Source: Eubacterium sp.
GTDB lineage: Bacteria; Bacillota; Clostridia; Lachnospirales; Lachnospiraceae
Direction: 5' to 3'
DNA length: 64,000 nucleotides
NCBI GenBank assembly: GCA_017406925.1
Contig: JAFQXO010000011.1
Span: forward strand, 248,001 to 312,000
The translations under genes were made by a program, and so were the position numbers. Positions 52,505 to 61,635 of this stretch are shown here, in pieces (the first letter of the stretch is position 1; every line of letters starts with the position of its first letter). Below the pieces are notes generated by a model, which saw only the letters and a list, made by a program, of their open reading frames with translations, was not told the DNA's origin and did no database searches.

Positions 52505-52533
52505 TTTGATACTCTTAATTTGGAGGTGATAGT

Positions 52534-52776
52534 ATGTTTATCAATACTAATTCAATAATCACAGCTACTGAGGCCAATCAAAACTTTTCAAAAGCATCTC
52601 GCATGGCTGAAGAACAGGGTAAGGTTATTATTTTCAAAAAAAATAGACCTAAATATATGTTAATTGATATTGAAAAATCACCAGTTATCGAGATGACTGA
52701 CAATGAAAAACTTGAATTTGTTGCTAAACGTATTCTCAGCAAATACAAAAAAGCATTTACGGAGTTAGCCAAATGA
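52534..52776 (+). CDS. Phd/YefM-type antitoxin
   Basis: 80 residues. The N-terminal DNA-binding part has TATEANQNFSKASRMAEEQGKVIIFKKNRPKYMLIDIE, the typical Phd/YefM fold (arm, A-x-x-N/R-x-x-F-S-x-x, and VIIxKNxxPxxVLI strand pattern); the C-terminal tail (FVAKRILSKYKKAFTELAK) is the toxin-binding helix. Its TGA overlaps the toxin's ATG (ATGA). Strong TTGGAGG site. Likely represses its own operon through the inverted repeat just upstream. Confidence 0.92.
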   Translation: MFINTNSIITATEANQNFSKASRMAEEQGKVIIFKKNRPKYMLIDIEKSPVIEMTDNEKLEFVAKRILSKYKKAFTELAK

Positions 52777-53177
52777 TAAAACTAACCAAAGAAAAAGTTT
52801 TACTATTACATAAACTAATCGCTGAGGAAACTGGTGGCAGCGTAGGCGTCAGAAATGAAAAGTTGTTGGACTCTACTCTTGAAAGTATTTATCAATCTTT
52901 TGATAACAAAGAGTTGTATCCTACGAAACAAGAAAAAGGTGCGCGCCTTGGTTACTCTTTAATTTCTAATCACGCGTTCGTTGATGGAAACAAACGAATC
53001 GGTGTTCATATCATGCTCACTTTCCTCGAATTGAACGGTATTAAAATCAATTGTACCGATGATGAATTAGTTGAGATTGCTCTATCCATTGCCTCCGGCA
53101 ATATGGATTATGATGCTTTGTTAGAATGGGTTAAATCGCACGAAGATTTTAGTTCCCCAACAAACTACGAAGCATAA
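52773..53177 (+). CDS. Doc-type (Fic fold) toxin
   Basis: 134 residues. The Fic/Doc active motif is HAFVDGNKR at residues 67-75, matching HxFx(D/N)xNKR, which in Doc kinases phosphorylates EF-Tu. GGSVGVRNEKLLDSTLES near the start and the long helix after the motif are typical of Doc. The motif has glycine where canonical Fic enzymes have G and P1 Doc has A; phosphate-anion GxGR is absent, as in Doc. It shares four bases with the antitoxin gene, a classic coupled type II toxin-antitoxin pair. Its stop abuts the convergent patatin gene with no gap and no terminator. Confidence 0.92.
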   Translation: MIKLTKEKVLLLHKLIAEETGGSVGVRNEKLLDSTLESIYQSFDNKELYPTKQEKGARLGYSLISNHAFVDGNKRIGVHIMLTFLELNGIKINCTDDELVEIALSIASGNMDYDALLEWVKSHEDFSSPTNYEA

Positions 53178-54029
53178 TTAATTAATCTCTAAATATTTCT
53201 TCACTTCTTCGAGTCTTCGATACGCTTCTTTGCGGCCTTCTTGATATACTCTCTCAAGTTCGTCTGGATCTTTTTCAGTTCGTTTAATACCTAAACTTTC
53301 CTGCGGACGAATAACTAATACTTTTCCTTCATCCTCATCTTTATTAATTCTATCAATCAACTTGTTGTAAACAATATGACGAATTTTCATTGCCTCGGCA
53401 ACTTTAGGATACTTTCTAAGTTTCAGTTTTACAAGAGGAATGATTTTCGTCTTTTCTTTTCTGTACTCTCTAGGCTGGGTGAGAATGACTACATTTCTAT
53501 CGTATCCTCTATCGAGCATTGGCTGGTAAGGAACTGACTCAATCATTCCACCATCTAGCATCTTATGCCCATCTACTTCCACTACTCTTGATACAACAGG
53601 AAGAGATGCCGTTGCTTGAATCCACTTCATATCATTGGCTCCGCAATCATCACATCTGTGATAAAGCACTTCGCCCTTCTCGATATCCATCGCTCCCACA
53701 TAAAATTCCATTGGATTATTTTTGTATGTCTCATAATCAAAAGGATCGTGTTTATTAGGAATATCGTAGTAACAAAACTGCACGCCATACAAATCTCCCG
53801 TCTTTATCAGAGATCTAAGACTACAATAACGTGGGTCCTTGCTATACTTTTTGTTGTATCTCAATCCTCGCCCTATCTGTTTCGACTTAAAGTTTATACC
53901 AAAAGTCGCGCCCGCAGATATTCCGGCCGCTCCATCAAATTCTATTCCCTCTTCCAAAAATACATCTATGACTCCACACGTGAACATTCCACGCATAGCG
54001 CCACCTTCCATAATTAATCCTTTTTTCAT
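53178..54029 (-). CDS. Patatin-like phospholipase
   Basis: 283 residues. Oxyanion loop GGAMRGMFTCGV, nucleophile in GISAGATFG (Ser42), and catalytic Asp in MLDGGMIESVPYQ: the Ser-Asp dyad of patatin family lipases, closest to RssA/YchK-like bacterial enzymes. A CDDCGAND segment sits near residue 155. No signal peptide, so cytosolic, acting at the membrane. Ends right at the convergent toxin gene, and starts 20 bases after the alpha/beta hydrolase gene. Substrate likely phospholipid; role unknown. Confidence 0.92.
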   Translation of the reverse strand: MKKGLIMEGGAMRGMFTCGVIDVFLEEGIEFDGAAGISAGATFGINFKSKQIGRGLRYNKKYSKDPRYCSLRSLIKTGDLYGVQFCYYDIPNKHDPFDYETYKNNPMEFYVGAMDIEKGEVLYHRCDDCGANDMKWIQATASLPVVSRVVEVDGHKMLDGGMIESVPYQPMLDRGYDRNVVILTQPREYRKEKTKIIPLVKLKLRKYPKVAEAMKIRHIVYNKLIDRINKDEDEGKVLVIRPQESLGIKRTEKDPDELERVYQEGRKEAYRRLEEVKKYLEIN

Positions 54030-54049
54030 CTTAAATTTCGTTTTCCTTT

Positions 54050-54847
54050 TTATTTATTAAAAAATTTTAATATTCTTTCTTTAAAATCTGGAGCCACATC
54101 ATATGCTGCATGCCCATAATTATCATAAAGATAAGTCTCGAAATCTTTTCGTTCTCCCAGTTTGTTTTTCATTTGTTCGATTCCATCTGCTCCGAATATT
54201 TTATCATCCCTTGAACCAATAGTTAACATTGGACATTTTATTTTTTCTAAATCATCTGTCACATCAAAGCCTTTGATGCCTTCGGCAATAACTATGAAAT
54301 GCTCTAGGTCATTGTCTGTCACACTTTTTGATGTTTCGACTAATGTATTTTTCAGTTGTTCAAATAAGCTTTCTGGATAAATCATTTTTCCAAAGTCTAA
54401 ATATAGGTTTGTCGCTTCTTTGTTCTTCCCAATCAGTATCCAGTTTTCAATAATTTTGTACTGTTCATCTGTAACATGCGGAGTGCTAGATGCCACAATA
54501 AGTTTCTTTACAAGTTCAGGATGATTGATTGCTATCTCTAGAGAAATCATTCCTCCTTGCGACGCACCAACTAGATAGAACTGTTCAAGACCGAGTGACT
54601 TTATTGCCTCAACTGTATCTTCGGCCATCTCTCTGATGGAGTATTTTTGAGGCACCTCTTTTCTGCGGTCAAAAAGATAAATAGTAAAATCATCTGTCAG
54701 TAAACGATAAGCATCGGTTACCATTTCTGCATAATTAGTGATGCTATCCACACTAAGACCTGGAAGCATCACTAAGTCTTTTTTGCCATGACCAAATTTA
54801 TTGTATTCCATTGTGAAATCTTTACATTCGACTTTTCCTATTTCCAT
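54050..54847 (-). CDS. Alpha/beta hydrolase
   Basis: 265 residues. The fold is clear: MLPGLSVDS (oxyanion region), FTIYLFDRRKEVPQ, the nucleophile elbow VGASQGGMISL (GxSxG), KCPMLTIGSRDDKIFG with the acid, and a DNYGHAAYDVAPDF histidine near the end. Such cytosolic hydrolases act on esters, lactones or related small molecules; which one cannot be told. Starts two bases after the alkylation-repair gene, so it is in the same operon. Confidence 0.88.
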   Translation of the reverse strand: MEIGKVECKDFTMEYNKFGHGKKDLVMLPGLSVDSITNYAEMVTDAYRLLTDDFTIYLFDRRKEVPQKYSIREMAEDTVEAIKSLGLEQFYLVGASQGGMISLEIAINHPELVKKLIVASSTPHVTDEQYKIIENWILIGKNKEATNLYLDFGKMIYPESLFEQLKNTLVETSKSVTDNDLEHFIVIAEGIKGFDVTDDLEKIKCPMLTIGSRDDKIFGADGIEQMKNKLGERKDFETYLYDNYGHAAYDVAPDFKERILKFFNK

Positions 54848-54849
54848 AC

Positions 54850-55539
54850 TTACTTTTTGATTTTAAGCGTTCTCAAATAATCCTTTTGTTCTTTCGTTAT
54901 GCGATTGCTTTCGATGGACTTTTGGATTGCTTTGTTGTGCGTCCAAGAGTCTAATTTTTTATTCTCGATAAACGGAATAATATCATCCCACTGTTTTGCG
55001 AGAGCTGTCGCAAAGTACCAAGCAATCATCATGTTTACGTAGTATTCATCTGAGCGAACTTTGGCAACTAATCTAGGATACTTTAACTCAAAGGCATCAT
55101 CCAAGTAATGTTCCAAAAGCATTCCAATTCCGAAACGCTTGGTGTATGTTTCATCTGATGCAATCCATTCTCTTATATGTTTGTATAAATCTTTTAAATT
55201 CTTTTTAAAAACTTTAGGCGATAGTTGATCGCAAGTTGCCCAGTTATCAACATATGGCAAAAACTTTTCAACTTCTTCCACCGCTCTATCATAGTCTTTC
55301 ATTCCAGACACAATAAAAGCATGGAGTTGATTCATGTCAAAATACTTGTGAGGAAGATCGTTTAAAAAAACATCAATATCCTCTCTCTTTGACATTTGTT
55401 TTGCCAGTTTTCTAGAATCAGGAGTTCTCACACCTATAATAGTTTTCTCATCTACTGTAGGCATCAACTTCTTGTGAAAGTCACGATACTCCTTATCTTG
55501 CAATTTATATAATTCTTTTTCAATGTCTTTATTAATCAA
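54850..55539 (-). CDS. AlkD-like DNA alkylation repair protein
   Basis: 229 residues, all helical, of the HEAT-like repeat DNA alkylation repair family (PF08713). Features include the TVDEKTIIGVRTPDSRKLAKQ start, the YDRAVEEVEKFLPYVDNWATCDQL segment with the aspartate/tryptophan that in AlkD contacts the damaged base, and a YPRLVAKVRSDEYYVNMMIAWYFATALAK helix. AlkD excises 3- and 7-alkylpurines without base flipping. Its gene overlaps the preceding MGMT-like gene by eight bases, suggesting a joint repair module. Confidence 0.9.
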   Translation of the reverse strand: MINKDIEKELYKLQDKEYRDFHKKLMPTVDEKTIIGVRTPDSRKLAKQMSKREDIDVFLNDLPHKYFDMNQLHAFIVSGMKDYDRAVEEVEKFLPYVDNWATCDQLSPKVFKKNLKDLYKHIREWIASDETYTKRFGIGMLLEHYLDDAFELKYPRLVAKVRSDEYYVNMMIAWYFATALAKQWDDIIPFIENKKLDSWTHNKAIQKSIESNRITKEQKDYLRTLKIKK

Positions 55540-56161
55540 AATTTCTCCATAAATATTTATCTAAATCTACTTTACTATTTTCTACTTCTATTCCATCTTC
55601 TCTCAAAAGTTTTTCTTGGGTGCCTTCTCCGAAGGCAAAATTTGCTGGAAGTTCTCCTTTTGCGTTGACCACTCTGAAGCACGGAATGTTTTCTGGGTCA
55701 GGATTGTTGTGCAATGCATTTCCCACTGCTCTACACATTTGGGGGTTGCCAGCTAGTTCTGCCACGAGACCATAAGTTGCAACCTTGCCCTTGGGAATAG
55801 TTTTTACTACCTCATAAATTCTTTTTGTAGGAGAATCTGTCACGAGATCATAACTCTCGGCAATCATCTTCTTTACATCCTTGTCTGGAATGCTTCCATC
55901 AAGAATAATGGTGTTCCAATGCTCTTTGTTTTGATGATAACCTGGCGTTACTGACTCATATGCTTTACGCCAAAATTCTCGCCATGCCGGATCTACTTTA
56001 ACATTCAAGCAAATGTATCCGCCTCTTTCGTATGTCCACAAAAAAGCTTTTTTACTTCCTTTGACTCTAACTAACTGCCAGTTTGGATCATGAAAAGGCG
56101 CCTCCTGATAAGTATCAGGAAATGACAATCCGTATTTAAGTGCTTGCTCTCTCGTCTTCAT
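55532..56161 (-). CDS. MmcQ/YjbR domain fused to an alkyltransferase-like (MGMT) domain
   Basis: 209 residues. Residues 1-105 are MmcQ/YjbR (ALKYGLSFPDTYQEAPF, NVKVDPAWREF, PGYHQNKEHWNTIILDG). Residues 110-205 are a DNA-binding MGMT/ATL domain: IPKGKVATYGLVAELAG helix, RAVGNALHNNP and IPCFRVVNAKGE. The acceptor cysteine (C161) is present but the normal PCHRV histidine is phenylalanine, so transferase chemistry would be altered. ATL proteins with the cysteine replaced only bind damage; this one keeps it. Starts one base after the dipeptidase gene. Confidence 0.9.
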   Translation of the reverse strand: MKTREQALKYGLSFPDTYQEAPFHDPNWQLVRVKGSKKAFLWTYERGGYICLNVKVDPAWREFWRKAYESVTPGYHQNKEHWNTIILDGSIPDKDVKKMIAESYDLVTDSPTKRIYEVVKTIPKGKVATYGLVAELAGNPQMCRAVGNALHNNPDPENIPCFRVVNAKGELPANFAFGEGTQEKLLREDGIEVENSKVDLDKYLWRNFD

Positions 56162-56162
56162 C

Positions 56163-56810
56163 TTATTTCCTTATCGAATCCATAGATACAGGGAATTCAA
56201 AATATGTTTCTGGATATGGTTCGTCCTTCAATGTAAAATGCCACCACTCAGTATCAATTGGCTCAAAGCCACCATCCATCATCAACTTTTGAAGAATCTT
56301 TCTGTTGTGATACTGCTCTTCAGTTATATCTTCATAGTCTGGATGTGAGATTTCATCGAAATAATCAAACGGACTTCCCATGTCGAGTTCTTTACCAGTG
56401 TCCATATCAACTAAAGTTAAATCAACAGTGCTTCCTCTACTATGACTAGACTGCGATGCGATATAACCTTTTTTAAATAAATCGTGTTTATCAATATCTG
56501 GGTAGAAAAATGTCTTCATCTTTTGGTCCAAATCTTCAATCTCCCAAAGTACAAAATGCTTCACTGCTTTCGCAGGTCTGTACGCATCAAAAATCTTCAA
56601 GCGATACCCTTGCACGTTTGCAATATTGGCTACATCCTTAAGAGCCCTAGCCGCTTCCTTTGTCAGAAGTGATATAGGCTCTTCGTAACCGTCTATTCTC
56701 TCACCTACAAAATTGTAAGTTGAAAAATATCTAATTTCTTGAATAATTCCTGGCACATAGTCGGACAATAAAACAAATCCTGAACTATCCATTGTTATGT
56801 CTGGTGTCAT
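56163..56810 (-). CDS. D-Ala-D-Ala dipeptidase (VanX/DdpX family)
   Basis: 215 residues, no signal peptide. Zinc and catalytic residues of the family are all visible: the DAYRP arginine (R78), SSHSRGSTVDLTL giving H123 and D130, and TEWWHF giving E188 and H191. Close to VanX/DdpX, which cleaves D-Ala-D-Ala. A cytosolic location without a VanHA operon suggests general peptidoglycan dipeptide turnover rather than glycopeptide resistance. GGAGG upstream of the start. Confidence 0.93.
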   Translation of the reverse strand: MTPDITMDSSGFVLLSDYVPGIIQEIRYFSTYNFVGERIDGYEEPISLLTKEAARALKDVANIANVQGYRLKIFDAYRPAKAVKHFVLWEIEDLDQKMKTFFYPDIDKHDLFKKGYIASQSSHSRGSTVDLTLVDMDTGKELDMGSPFDYFDEISHPDYEDITEEQYHNRKILQKLMMDGGFEPIDTEWWHFTLKDEPYPETYFEFPVSMDSIRK

Positions 56811-56821
56811 TTACTCCTCCA

Positions 56822-58213
56822 TTATTGCTTTTCCATCAACACTACCGTTTCCACATGCACTGTCTGTGGAAACATGTCGACTGGTGTCATTTCCTTCATT
56901 CTATATCCGCTCATCGACAATAAACTAATGTCGCGTGCAAGTGTTGCGCTGTCGCAACTAACATACACGATGCGTTCTGGGTTCATTTCTATCATTGTTT
57001 TTAAGAGTTTCATGTCGCAGCCCTTACGAGGTGGATCAACCACTATCACATCTGGCTTGCATCCTTCCGCGTCCGGATTCTCGCTGAAATATTTCGGCAC
57101 GATATCCTCCGCTGCTCCTTCGAGAAACTCAACATTGCCGATGCCGTTTATCTCGGCGTTAATCTTTGCATCCGATACGGCATCAGGCACAATCTCAACT
57201 CCGATGACTTTCTTTGCGTCTTGTGCAAGGAACAAAGATATTGTTCCTATTCCGCTATACAAATCCCAAATAATTTCTTTTCCTGTTAAGTCTGCATACT
57301 CGAGCGCCTTTCTATAAAGTAGCTCAGTCGAGTAAGGGTTAACCTGATAGAATGACTGTGGCGAAATTCTAAACTTCACCTCGTCCATATAATCTTCAAT
57401 GTAACCAGGACCGTATAGTTGATTCGTATGTAATCCCATAATTACATTGTTTCTCTCTTTGTTTATATTTACTGAAATATCACACACTCCAGGTATTTCC
57501 AATAATCTTTGTGTGAGATACTCTGCATTCGGAATCTCATTTCCATTGATAACTATGCAGACACTTACCTGTTTCGTCTTCTCTCCAATTCTGATCAGCA
57601 CATGTCTTACTAATCCAGAATGGCTTTCCTCGTCATAAGGTTCTATACCCTGAACTTCCATGAATGTCTTGATAGTTTCCATGACCTTTGCGTTTACATC
57701 TACACCATCAGGACATATTCCAAGTTTACAATCACCCGATTCTATAATCGAATGCGTTCTTCCTGCGTAGAAACCATAAACTATATTGCCGTCGGCATTT
57801 TTACCAACTGGAAACTGTGCTTTATTTCGATAGTTGAGAGTTTTAGGCGAAGCGATAATCGGATGCATTTCTATCTGGCACGAATCCAATCCGCCAATTC
57901 GCTTTATATTGTTGTAGACTTTCGCCTCCTTGAACTGCAACTGAGTCTCATAGTCCATTGCCTGCAATTGGCATCCGCCACACTGTCTTGCAACCTCGCA
58001 AATAGGCTCAACTCTATGCTTCGAAGGCGTAATTACCTCGAGAAGTTTCGCAAATGCATAGTTCTTCTTCGTCTTCATAATCTTCACGCGCACTTCATCG
58101 CCGATAATTGCGTCCTTTATAAAGAGGGTAAAGCCTGTAACTTTGCCTATACCCTCTCCGTTAGTTCCCACATCTGTAATTGTCACTACAAGTTCATCGT
58201 TTTTCTGATACAT
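56822..58213 (-). CDS. rlmD: 23S rRNA (uracil-5-)-methyltransferase, RlmD/RumA type
   Basis: 463 residues. An N-terminal TRAM domain (about 8-65: VVTITDVGTNGEGIGKV), a [4Fe-4S] cysteine cluster (CEVARQCGGCQLQ, plus the later CKLGICPDG), and a C-terminal Rossmann methyltransferase with DLYSGIGTISLFLA, VVDPPRKGCD and the catalytic YVSCDSATLARD cysteine. It would methylate U1939 (or U747) of 23S rRNA using SAM. Symbol is at family level; RlmC/RlmCD relatives are similar. Follows the YhaM-type gene directly. Confidence 0.92.
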   Translation of the reverse strand: MYQKNDELVVTITDVGTNGEGIGKVTGFTLFIKDAIIGDEVRVKIMKTKKNYAFAKLLEVITPSKHRVEPICEVARQCGGCQLQAMDYETQLQFKEAKVYNNIKRIGGLDSCQIEMHPIIASPKTLNYRNKAQFPVGKNADGNIVYGFYAGRTHSIIESGDCKLGICPDGVDVNAKVMETIKTFMEVQGIEPYDEESHSGLVRHVLIRIGEKTKQVSVCIVINGNEIPNAEYLTQRLLEIPGVCDISVNINKERNNVIMGLHTNQLYGPGYIEDYMDEVKFRISPQSFYQVNPYSTELLYRKALEYADLTGKEIIWDLYSGIGTISLFLAQDAKKVIGVEIVPDAVSDAKINAEINGIGNVEFLEGAAEDIVPKYFSENPDAEGCKPDVIVVDPPRKGCDMKLLKTMIEMNPERIVYVSCDSATLARDISLLSMSGYRMKEMTPVDMFPQTVHVETVVLMEKQ

Positions 58214-59161
58214 CTATTCCGTAGTCTTTCTAATATTTGAATCCATTGCTCTGTTAAAGCCCATCCAACCGTCAGCATTCTGTGGTGTGCCTTCGGCAAG
58301 AGCTTTACGCATAATCTCAAACTTTGCATCTGTGTTGTCAGCAAAGTTGAGAGCCAACGCCTCGATAAGCGCTGGTTTTTTAGGCGAACCAAACTCATAC
58401 TCTCCGTGATGTGCGAGAATACAGTGATCTAACTCACGCATCTTCACTCTTGGAAAGTCTGGAATGGTTTTTACCTTTGCGTTTACCATCTCTACTCCGA
58501 TAACGATATGTCCAAGCAAGTTGCCAGCATCCGTGTAATCGTTTTCTGGAAAATCTGATAGTTCCACTGTCTTTCCTATGTCGTGGCAGATCGCTGCTGT
58601 TATCAGCAAACTTCTATTGATGTAATCATACTGTTTGCAATAAAAGTCGCACATCTGTGTAACTTGCAATGTATGTTCTAAAAGTCCACCTATATATCCG
58701 TGATGCATAGATTTCGCCGCTGAAGATTTCTTGAACTTCGCCACGAACTCTTCATCGTCAAAAAATGCTTTTAGCAATGTCTTGTAATCTGCATCTTCCA
58801 CGCTATCGATAAAACCTTGAAGTTCAGACATCATTGCCTCGGCATCCTTCTCGGTCGATGGCATATAATCTGCTTCATTTATGAAGTTAGCCTCCACTTT
58901 TCTAGCGCGAGCAACCTTCATCTGAAGTTGATTGTTGAAAGAAGTCATCTCTCCTGACACTTCCACGTAATCTCCAGCCTCGAATTCCTCAATTCCAGCA
59001 TCGTCTGGCTCCCAAATTTTGGCATTCATCTCGCCAGTTTTATCCTGCAAAGTCAGGTTCAGATATTTCTTGCCGTTCTTCGTAGTCAACTCCGCTTTTG
59101 TTTTGCAAAAATAAACATCTGAAACTGCGTCATTCTCTTTTATATCCTTGATAAATCTCAT
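58214..59161 (-). CDS. YhaM-type 3'-5' exoribonuclease (OB-fold plus HD domain)
   Basis: 315 residues. N-terminal OB-fold (about 15-95: VYFCKTKAELTTKNGKKYLNLTLQDKTGEMNAKIWEP), then an HD domain with GGLLEHTLQVTQMCD, AAICHDIGKTVEL and LAHHGEYEFGSPKKP. This is the B. subtilis YhaM/CBF1 layout, a Mn-dependent 3'-5' exonuclease. Starts 95 bases from mutS2 in divergent orientation, with a GGAG site. Confidence 0.93.
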   Translation of the reverse strand: MRFIKDIKENDAVSDVYFCKTKAELTTKNGKKYLNLTLQDKTGEMNAKIWEPDDAGIEEFEAGDYVEVSGEMTSFNNQLQMKVARARKVEANFINEADYMPSTEKDAEAMMSELQGFIDSVEDADYKTLLKAFFDDEEFVAKFKKSSAAKSMHHGYIGGLLEHTLQVTQMCDFYCKQYDYINRSLLITAAICHDIGKTVELSDFPENDYTDAGNLLGHIVIGVEMVNAKVKTIPDFPRVKMRELDHCILAHHGEYEFGSPKKPALIEALALNFADNTDAKFEIMRKALAEGTPQNADGWMGFNRAMDSNIRKTTE

Positions 59162-59179
59162 CTTTTCCTCCGTGAAATC

Positions 59180-59208
59180 TTTACCTCGTCATTAATCTTT
59201 ATTATAAT
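59180..59208 (+). promoter_or_regulatory. Promoter of mutS2 operon
   Basis: TTTACC and a perfect TATAAT with a 17-base spacer, 48 bases before the start codon. A short AGTAGTT/AACTACT hairpin in the leader (about 59215-59238) may influence translation. Confidence 0.55.
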
Positions 59209-59256
59209 TGATTAAGTAGTTGTTTACAACAAAACTACTGTTTTAAAGGGCATTTT

Positions 59257-61626
59257 ATGAATACTAAAGTCGAAAATACACTAGAATTTAATAAAATTAT
59301 TGAGATGCTGACTGAGAAGGCTGGATCGAGTCTCGGCCAGCAACTTTGTCGCGATTTGAAGCCGATGGATGACATTTCGGCTATTAAAGAAGCACAAAAT
59401 TATACTTCTGATGCCTTGGCACGCATAGCGCGCCGCGGCAATTTAGGTTTTACTGGACTTTTGGATGTCAGCGAATCACTGGCTAGATTGGAAATCGGCT
59501 CAACACTCGGTTCTGGGGAACTTTTACAGATTAGTTCTATCCTAAAAGTAGCTTCAGATGCTCTTAAATATGTAAAAGACGAGGATGATGATGTCGAACC
59601 TGATACTCTCACTCCTCTTTTTGAGAAAATCGAGCCTTTGACTTTTGTCAAATCAAGCATCGATAAAGCTATTATCGCTGAGGATGAAATCGCAGATGAC
59701 GCCTCGACGAATTTAAAAAATATTAGAAGACAAATGAAGATTGCGGGTGACCGCATACATACACAGTTGAACTCTCTTGTAAATTCGAAGGCTGGACAAG
59801 ATTACTTGCAAGATTCGATTATCACTATGCGAGACGGCAGATATTGTGTTCCCGTGAAACAAGAGCATCGCGCTCAAATTCCAGGCGTGGTTCACGATCA
59901 GTCATCGACTGGTTCAACTGTTTTTGTGGAACCTTCAGCTGTTGTCGATTTGAATAATAAACTTCACGACTTATCAGCAAAAGAGGCTGACGAAATTCAA
60001 GTTATCCTCGCAAATTTAAGTCTTGAGTGTTCTGAGCATATCGAGGAGATTAAGCGAAATATCGCCATTATGTCTGAACTCGATTTTATCTTTGCCAAAG
60101 GCATGCTCGCCAAAGAAATGAAAGCTACTGCTCCTGAATTAAATGAACATGGGCAGATTGATATTAAGCAGGGAAGGCATCCTCTTTTGGATACGGAGAC
60201 TGTCGTTCCTATAGATGTGAGACTCGGTAAGGACTTTACGCTTCTGGTTGTGACTGGTCCTAATACCGGTGGTAAAACTGTCTCCCTTAAGACGGTCGGA
60301 CTTCTCACTCTAATGGGACAGTCTGGACTTCTCATCCCTGCAGATATTGGAAGTAAACTTGGCGTGTTCAAGGAAATGTTCGCTGATATCGGTGATGAAC
60401 AGAGCATCGAGCAAAGTCTCAGTACTTTCTCATCGCATATGGTTAACACAGTGGATATTCTTTCCCAAGCGGATGAAAATAGCCTTGTGCTCTTTGACGA
60501 GTTGGGTGCTGGAACGGATCCTATCGAGGGTGCTGCTTTGGGTATTTCGATTCTCACCAATTTAAAAGAACGTGGTTGTCGCATCATGGCAACTACTCAT
60601 TATAGTGAACTTAAACTTTACGCTCTCGAGACTGATGGAGTTCAAAACGCTAGTTGCGAATTTAATGTAGATACACTTAAACCTACATACAGACTCTTGA
60701 TTGGGCTTCCAGGAAAGAGTAATGCGTTCGCCATTTCTAGTAAACTTGGTCTCGATGACTCGATTATCGACGATGCTAAATCTAGAATAGATTCTGAGGA
60801 CGAGCAGTTCGAGGATGTATTGGCTCAAATCGAGAAACAACGAATTCAGATTGAGAAAGATCAGGAAACTATCAAGGTTTACAAGTCTCAGATTTCTTCT
60901 CTCAAGGAAGATTATGAGAAGCGAAAAGAAAAATTGCTCAATCAGCGCGAACGTATCATTGGCGAAGCCAAGGAAGAGGCTTCTGCTATACTTAAGAAGG
61001 CTAAAACTACAGCCGATGAGGCTATTCGAAATATAAATAAACATGGCGCAAGCGCCAATGTCAGCGAGATGGAAAAGTCGCGCAGTATGTTGAACGCTGG
61101 TTTGAAGGAAACTTCCACTCAGGGCATCAAGCGTGATGTCCAGACACGTGAATATAAGCCATCAGATTTTCAAATTGGTACTGGAGTTAAGGTTCTCAGT
61201 ATGAATCTCGAGGGAACTGTCTCTTCTCTCCCTAATGAGAAGGGCGATATGAAAGTTCAGATGGGTATTTTGAATTCGATAGTAAATATCAAAGATGTTG
61301 AGATTCTCGATGAACTAGATATCAAGGCCCCAGGAATGACTCACACTTCTTCTGGCAAAATTCAGATGGACAAGAAAAAAGATATCACGATGGAGATTAA
61401 TCTGATTGGCAAAAATACTGACGATGCATTAAATGAACTTGAAAAATATCTAGATGATGCTTACATCGCCAAACTCCCACAAGTAAGAATCATCCACGGT
61501 AAGGGAACTGGTACTCTGCGCAAAGCTGTGCAGAATTATTTAAAGAAATCTAATCTAATTGATTCATATAGAGATGGTGCGCAGGGCGAAGGTGGCTCTG
61601 GCGCTACTATTGCCATTTTCAAATAG
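59257..61626 (+). CDS. mutS2: Endonuclease MutS2 (recombination inhibitor)
   Basis: 789 residues, usual length. MutS core without the mismatch-binding domain I; ATPase Walker A VTGPNTGGKTVSLKT at about 333, then FDELGAGTDPIEGAALG; a long coiled coil (about 515-620) and a C-terminal Smr domain (about 710-789) with the HGKGTGTLRKAV motif. It suppresses recombination and rescues collided ribosomes in B. subtilis. Followed nine bases later by the response regulator gene, so co-transcribed. Confidence 0.97.
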   Translation: MNTKVENTLEFNKIIEMLTEKAGSSLGQQLCRDLKPMDDISAIKEAQNYTSDALARIARRGNLGFTGLLDVSESLARLEIGSTLGSGELLQISSILKVASDALKYVKDEDDDVEPDTLTPLFEKIEPLTFVKSSIDKAIIAEDEIADDASTNLKNIRRQMKIAGDRIHTQLNSLVNSKAGQDYLQDSIITMRDGRYCVPVKQEHRAQIPGVVHDQSSTGSTVFVEPSAVVDLNNKLHDLSAKEADEIQVILANLSLECSEHIEEIKRNIAIMSELDFIFAKGMLAKEMKATAPELNEHGQIDIKQGRHPLLDTETVVPIDVRLGKDFTLLVVTGPNTGGKTVSLKTVGLLTLMGQSGLLIPADIGSKLGVFKEMFADIGDEQSIEQSLSTFSSHMVNTVDILSQADENSLVLFDELGAGTDPIEGAALGISILTNLKERGCRIMATTHYSELKLYALETDGVQNASCEFNVDTLKPTYRLLIGLPGKSNAFAISSKLGLDDSIIDDAKSRIDSEDEQFEDVLAQIEKQRIQIEKDQETIKVYKSQISSLKEDYEKRKEKLLNQRERIIGEAKEEASAILKKAKTTADEAIRNINKHGASANVSEMEKSRSMLNAGLKETSTQGIKRDVQTREYKPSDFQIGTGVKVLSMNLEGTVSSLPNEKGDMKVQMGILNSIVNIKDVEILDELDIKAPGMTHTSSGKIQMDKKKDITMEINLIGKNTDDALNELEKYLDDAYIAKLPQVRIIHGKGTGTLRKAVQNYLKKSNLIDSYRDGAQGEGGSGATIAIFK

Positions 61627-61635
61627 GAGGTCCTT

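Noticed and set aside
56163-56810. Vancomycin resistance locus, because of the VanX-like gene.
   Set aside because: No VanH, VanA/D ligase or VanRS genes nearby; VanX-like dipeptidases are common in cell-wall turnover.
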